Positions 62,051 to 64,000 of a stretch of DNA of 64,000 nucleotides are shown piece by piece. Source of the DNA: Paenibacillus sp. IHBB 10380 (GTDB taxonomy: Bacteria; Bacillota; Bacilli; Paenibacillales; Paenibacillaceae); NCBI RefSeq assembly GCF_000949425.1, contig NZ_CP010976.1, positions 3,782,001 through 3,846,000 of the forward strand, given 5' to 3'. The notes beneath the pieces are model-generated. The model was given only the letters and a program-made list of their open reading frames with translations, ran no database searches and was not told the DNA's origin. Position numbers and translations under genes: made by a program. Each line of letters opens with the position of its first letter. Position 1 is the first letter of the stretch.

Positions 62051-62986
62051 CTAATATGTAGCTCTTGGAAGTTGCACTGTAAAGACCGTTTTCTTATATG
62101 GTTTGCTATGAAGATGGATTTCCCCACCTAATTGTTCAACCAATCTTTTCGTTATCGTGAGACCGAGTCCGCTTCCCTGAAAAGATTTATTCCTAGAATC
62201 TTCGAGTGTATACATTCTTTCAAAGATAAGATCATGATGTTGCTCGTTAATTCCCTTCCCCTGATCCCACACATCAATATATACATAAGTTTCGTCACTT
62301 CTTAACGTGATACCAATGACCTTACCATCTGCTCCATATCGGATCGCATTGTCCATTAAATTATTCAATATTCGCTCTAAAGCTTCTTCATTAGCATACG
62401 CATATATCAGCGCTTCTGGTATTACAATAGCCGCTTCTAGATTCCTTGAATGGATTAGATCATAGAATGACAGAATACTATTCTTACAAACCGTATTCAT
62501 ATTTACACGTGTTAAAGCAAAGTCCTTATCACCAGATTCTAATTTGGCCAAGTCAAAAAATTTGTTGATTAACTTTACAATCTCTTCCGATTTTTGATGA
62601 ACAAGTATTAATAAACGTTCCCGCTCTCCATCGTCAAGATTAGGATCATGTAGAATCGTCTCAATCGTTCCAAGAACGACAGTCAAGGGTGTTTTTAGAT
62701 CATGAGATACATTAGCTAACATTCTTCTCATCACTAACTCAGTTCTTGTGAAATGAGCTGTTAATTCCTGATTTGAATCAAGTAATGAATTAATAGCTGT
62801 AAGTAATAATTGCATGGCTGGATCATATGTAATTCTTAGCAGCTTCTCAGAAGATTTCTGCTCCAAGATATGGTTGATCGTAGTGTAGCTATATTTCAAA
62901 TCAGCCGTTCTTCTCTTCGCCGACATGTACTGAAAGACAATGATTATAATCAAAAGAATAATAATACCAATCCAAAGAATAGTCAC
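62051..62986 (-). CDS. Sensor histidine kinase
   Basis: A 311-residue kinase with one N-terminal membrane helix (ILWIGIIILLIIIIVFQYM) and no extracellular domain, so it probably senses within the membrane or through the transporter. HisKA H-box VSHDLKTPLTVV, N-box LDNAIRYG, G-boxes VWDQGKGI and GSGLGLTI. Start GTG 62986, with GGAGAG seven bases upstream, two bases after the regulator stop. Confidence 0.93.
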   Translation of the reverse strand: MTILWIGIIILLIIIIVFQYMSAKRRTADLKYSYTTINHILEQKSSEKLLRITYDPAMQLLLTAINSLLDSNQELTAHFTRTELVMRRMLANVSHDLKTPLTVVLGTIETILHDPNLDDGERERLLILVHQKSEEIVKLINKFFDLAKLESGDKDFALTRVNMNTVCKNSILSFYDLIHSRNLEAAIVIPEALIYAYANEEALERILNNLMDNAIRYGADGKVIGITLRSDETYVYIDVWDQGKGINEQHHDLIFERMYTLEDSRNKSFQGSGLGLTITKRLVEQLGGEIHLHSKPYKKTVFTVQLPRATY

Positions 62987-62987
62987 A

Positions 62988-63686
62988 TCAGAACTCTCCT
63001 AATCGATAACCGATTCCCCACAGGGTTTTAATATATTTGGGCTCAGAGGGAGTATCTTCAATCTTCTCTCTCAATCTACTCATATGGACATTGATGATAT
63101 TCTCATCTCCGTGATAGGGTTCATCCCATATCGTTTGGTAAATATGCTCTTTGGTAAATACCTTCTTGGGGTTAGTCAAGAATAGCTTAAGTATTTGTAA
63201 CTCCTTCGAAGTTAACTTTACTTCTTTCCCGTTCTTGCTAATGGTTAAGTTGTCGAGATCCAACTCTATCTCGTGAATCGTAACTATGTTCGCTCTATGA
63301 TCTGCAGGGACATTGGCATAATAACTTACTCTCCTGAGAGCCGCTTTCACTCTAGCAGAAAGTTCAATCATAGAGAATGGCTTGGCAATGTAGTCGTCTG
63401 CCCCAAAACCAAGACCTAGCGCTTTGTCCACTTCACCATCCTTAGCAGATACGATCAGAATCGGAATCAAACTCTTCTCTCTGATTAGTCTTAAGAAATC
63501 CATACCACTTAGCTTCGGAATCATCAGGTCTAGAAGAATCAAATCGAATGGTTCTTGAGCAAATATTCGTAACGCTTCTTCTCCATCCTTCGCGTGGACG
63601 ACAGAGAATCCTTCTTTCTCCAAGTAATTCACTACCATCTCACCGATGGCAGGTTCATCTTCTACGAGTAATATTGTTGCTGACAT
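62988..63686 (-). CDS. OmpR-family response regulator
   Basis: A 232-residue regulator. Receiver: acidic pair VEDEP, phospho-Asp in LILLDLMIPKLSG, Thr/Ser switch in LIVSAKDG and Lys in AKPFSMIEL. C-terminal winged helix (KEVKLTSKELQILKLFLTNP, VHMSRLREKI, TLWGIGYRL). First gene of the minus-strand cluster followed by the kinase and the ABC exporter. Confidence 0.95.
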   Translation of the reverse strand: MSATILLVEDEPAIGEMVVNYLEKEGFSVVHAKDGEEALRIFAQEPFDLILLDLMIPKLSGMDFLRLIREKSLIPILIVSAKDGEVDKALGLGFGADDYIAKPFSMIELSARVKAALRRVSYYANVPADHRANIVTIHEIELDLDNLTISKNGKEVKLTSKELQILKLFLTNPKKVFTKEHIYQTIWDEPYHGDENIINVHMSRLREKIEDTPSEPKYIKTLWGIGYRLGEF

Positions 63687-63861
63687 CTTGTCTCTTCACC
63701 CACCCATCTTGTTGTTATATCCATGATTGTATCTTAATTTGTTTACAATATCATCCTAATCATTCTCATCAACTTGCTATGCCATCTGCATGGATGAATA
63801 ATCTATTTACTAGGGATAAGCAGGCATTTATGATTAATGCAATAGGAGTGTGAGGATCGAC

Positions 63862-64000
63862 ATGAAGAAAACGTTCATCATTACAGTAGCTTCAATTATG
63901 ACTTTAGTAGCCATTACAATATGGTTCTTCGTTAACCAAGAGCAGCCTATCTACACTTTCGAAGCAGAAAACGGTATCCTGCAAGGAGTTACTACAAGTC
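63862..64000 (+). CDS. Exported carbohydrate-active protein, N-terminal part
   Basis: The gene runs off the window end; 46 codons are visible. The signal peptide is MKKTFIITVASIMTLVAITI; mature sequence YTFEAENGILQGVTTS matches the start of CBM35-like modules and of mannanase/glycoside hydrolase proteins carrying them. AGGAGTGTGAGGA precedes the ATG. It is divergent from the response regulator gene. Confidence 0.7.
   Translation, partial: MKKTFIITVASIMTLVAITIWFFVNQEQPIYTFEAENGILQGVTTS

Noticed and set aside
60056..64000. cas genes next to the CRISPR array
   Set aside because: All genes to the right are an ABC exporter, a two-component system and a carbohydrate-active protein; none to the left is a cas gene.

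Overview
The window looks like chromosome from a spore-forming, low-GC Gram-positive bacterium of the Paenibacillaceae (Paenibacillus-like). Reasons: strong AGGAGG-type ribosome sites with frequent TTG and GTG starts, a Bacillales gene order (ydcC, alr, ndoAI, ndoA ... tex, cmpA, sprT, tRNAs), the sporulation genes cmpA and ydcC, and many WYL, ABC-transporter and PTS genes. This is read from gene content only; no database was searched.

Layout. 0-2.2 kb: a broken PAS-domain gene, tRNA-Leu, -Glu, -Ser and -Asn, and sprT. 2.4-5.2 kb: a hypothetical gene, the 37-codon cmpA (too short for usual ORF calling) and tex. 5.5-10.9 kb: a WYL regulator divergent from a small dimeric-barrel-like protein and an imine-reductase-like enzyme, then a hydrolase and a phosphodiesterase-like lipoprotein. 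11-14.4 kb: toxin-antitoxin pair ndoA/ndoAI, alr and ydcC. 14.6-17.4 kb: a ferredoxin, an intact IS256-family element with a 9-bp target duplication, and ppk2. 17.5-23.1 kb: a five-gene oligopeptide ABC transporter operon. 24-25.4 kb: a small HTH protein and a lipoprotein.

26.1-31.8 kb holds a compact six-gene minus-strand operon: leucine-rich protein, ATP-grasp-like protein, sulfatase-fold hydrolase, HemN-like radical SAM protein, second radical SAM protein, APS kinase. It matches the uncharacterised STM4015-STM4011 families and is the best candidate for an undescribed pathway. 31.9-39.8 kb: a WYL regulator, an APH-fold kinase, a CD3324-like protein, a membrane-anchored hydrolase, and a ROK regulator with an MFS transporter. 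40-43.7 kb: an ascorbate-type PTS (EIIC, EIIB, regulator with a fused EIIA). 44-51.4 kb: a glycosyltransferase, an AA10 lytic polysaccharide monooxygenase, an IS copy and a GC-rich hydrolase.

51.6-56.8 kb is a second accessory island: an SDP-type antimicrobial peptide locus (sdpA, sdpB, sdpC, a DCC thiol oxidoreductase, and a DUF1648/DUF5808-type membrane protein as probable immunity), bounded by 90-bp direct repeats. It is followed by a PH-like protein, a sigma-70-like factor, a frameshifted IS copy and a seven-repeat type I-C-like CRISPR array with no cas genes in the window. 60.3-63.7 kb: an ABC exporter with a two-component system; the window ends in the start of a probable carbohydrate-active protein.

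Several dispersed non-coding repeats cross the window: a ~226-bp element (two full copies, one partial), a 46-bp hairpin (two copies), and a nested hairpin whose two copies show compensatory base changes.
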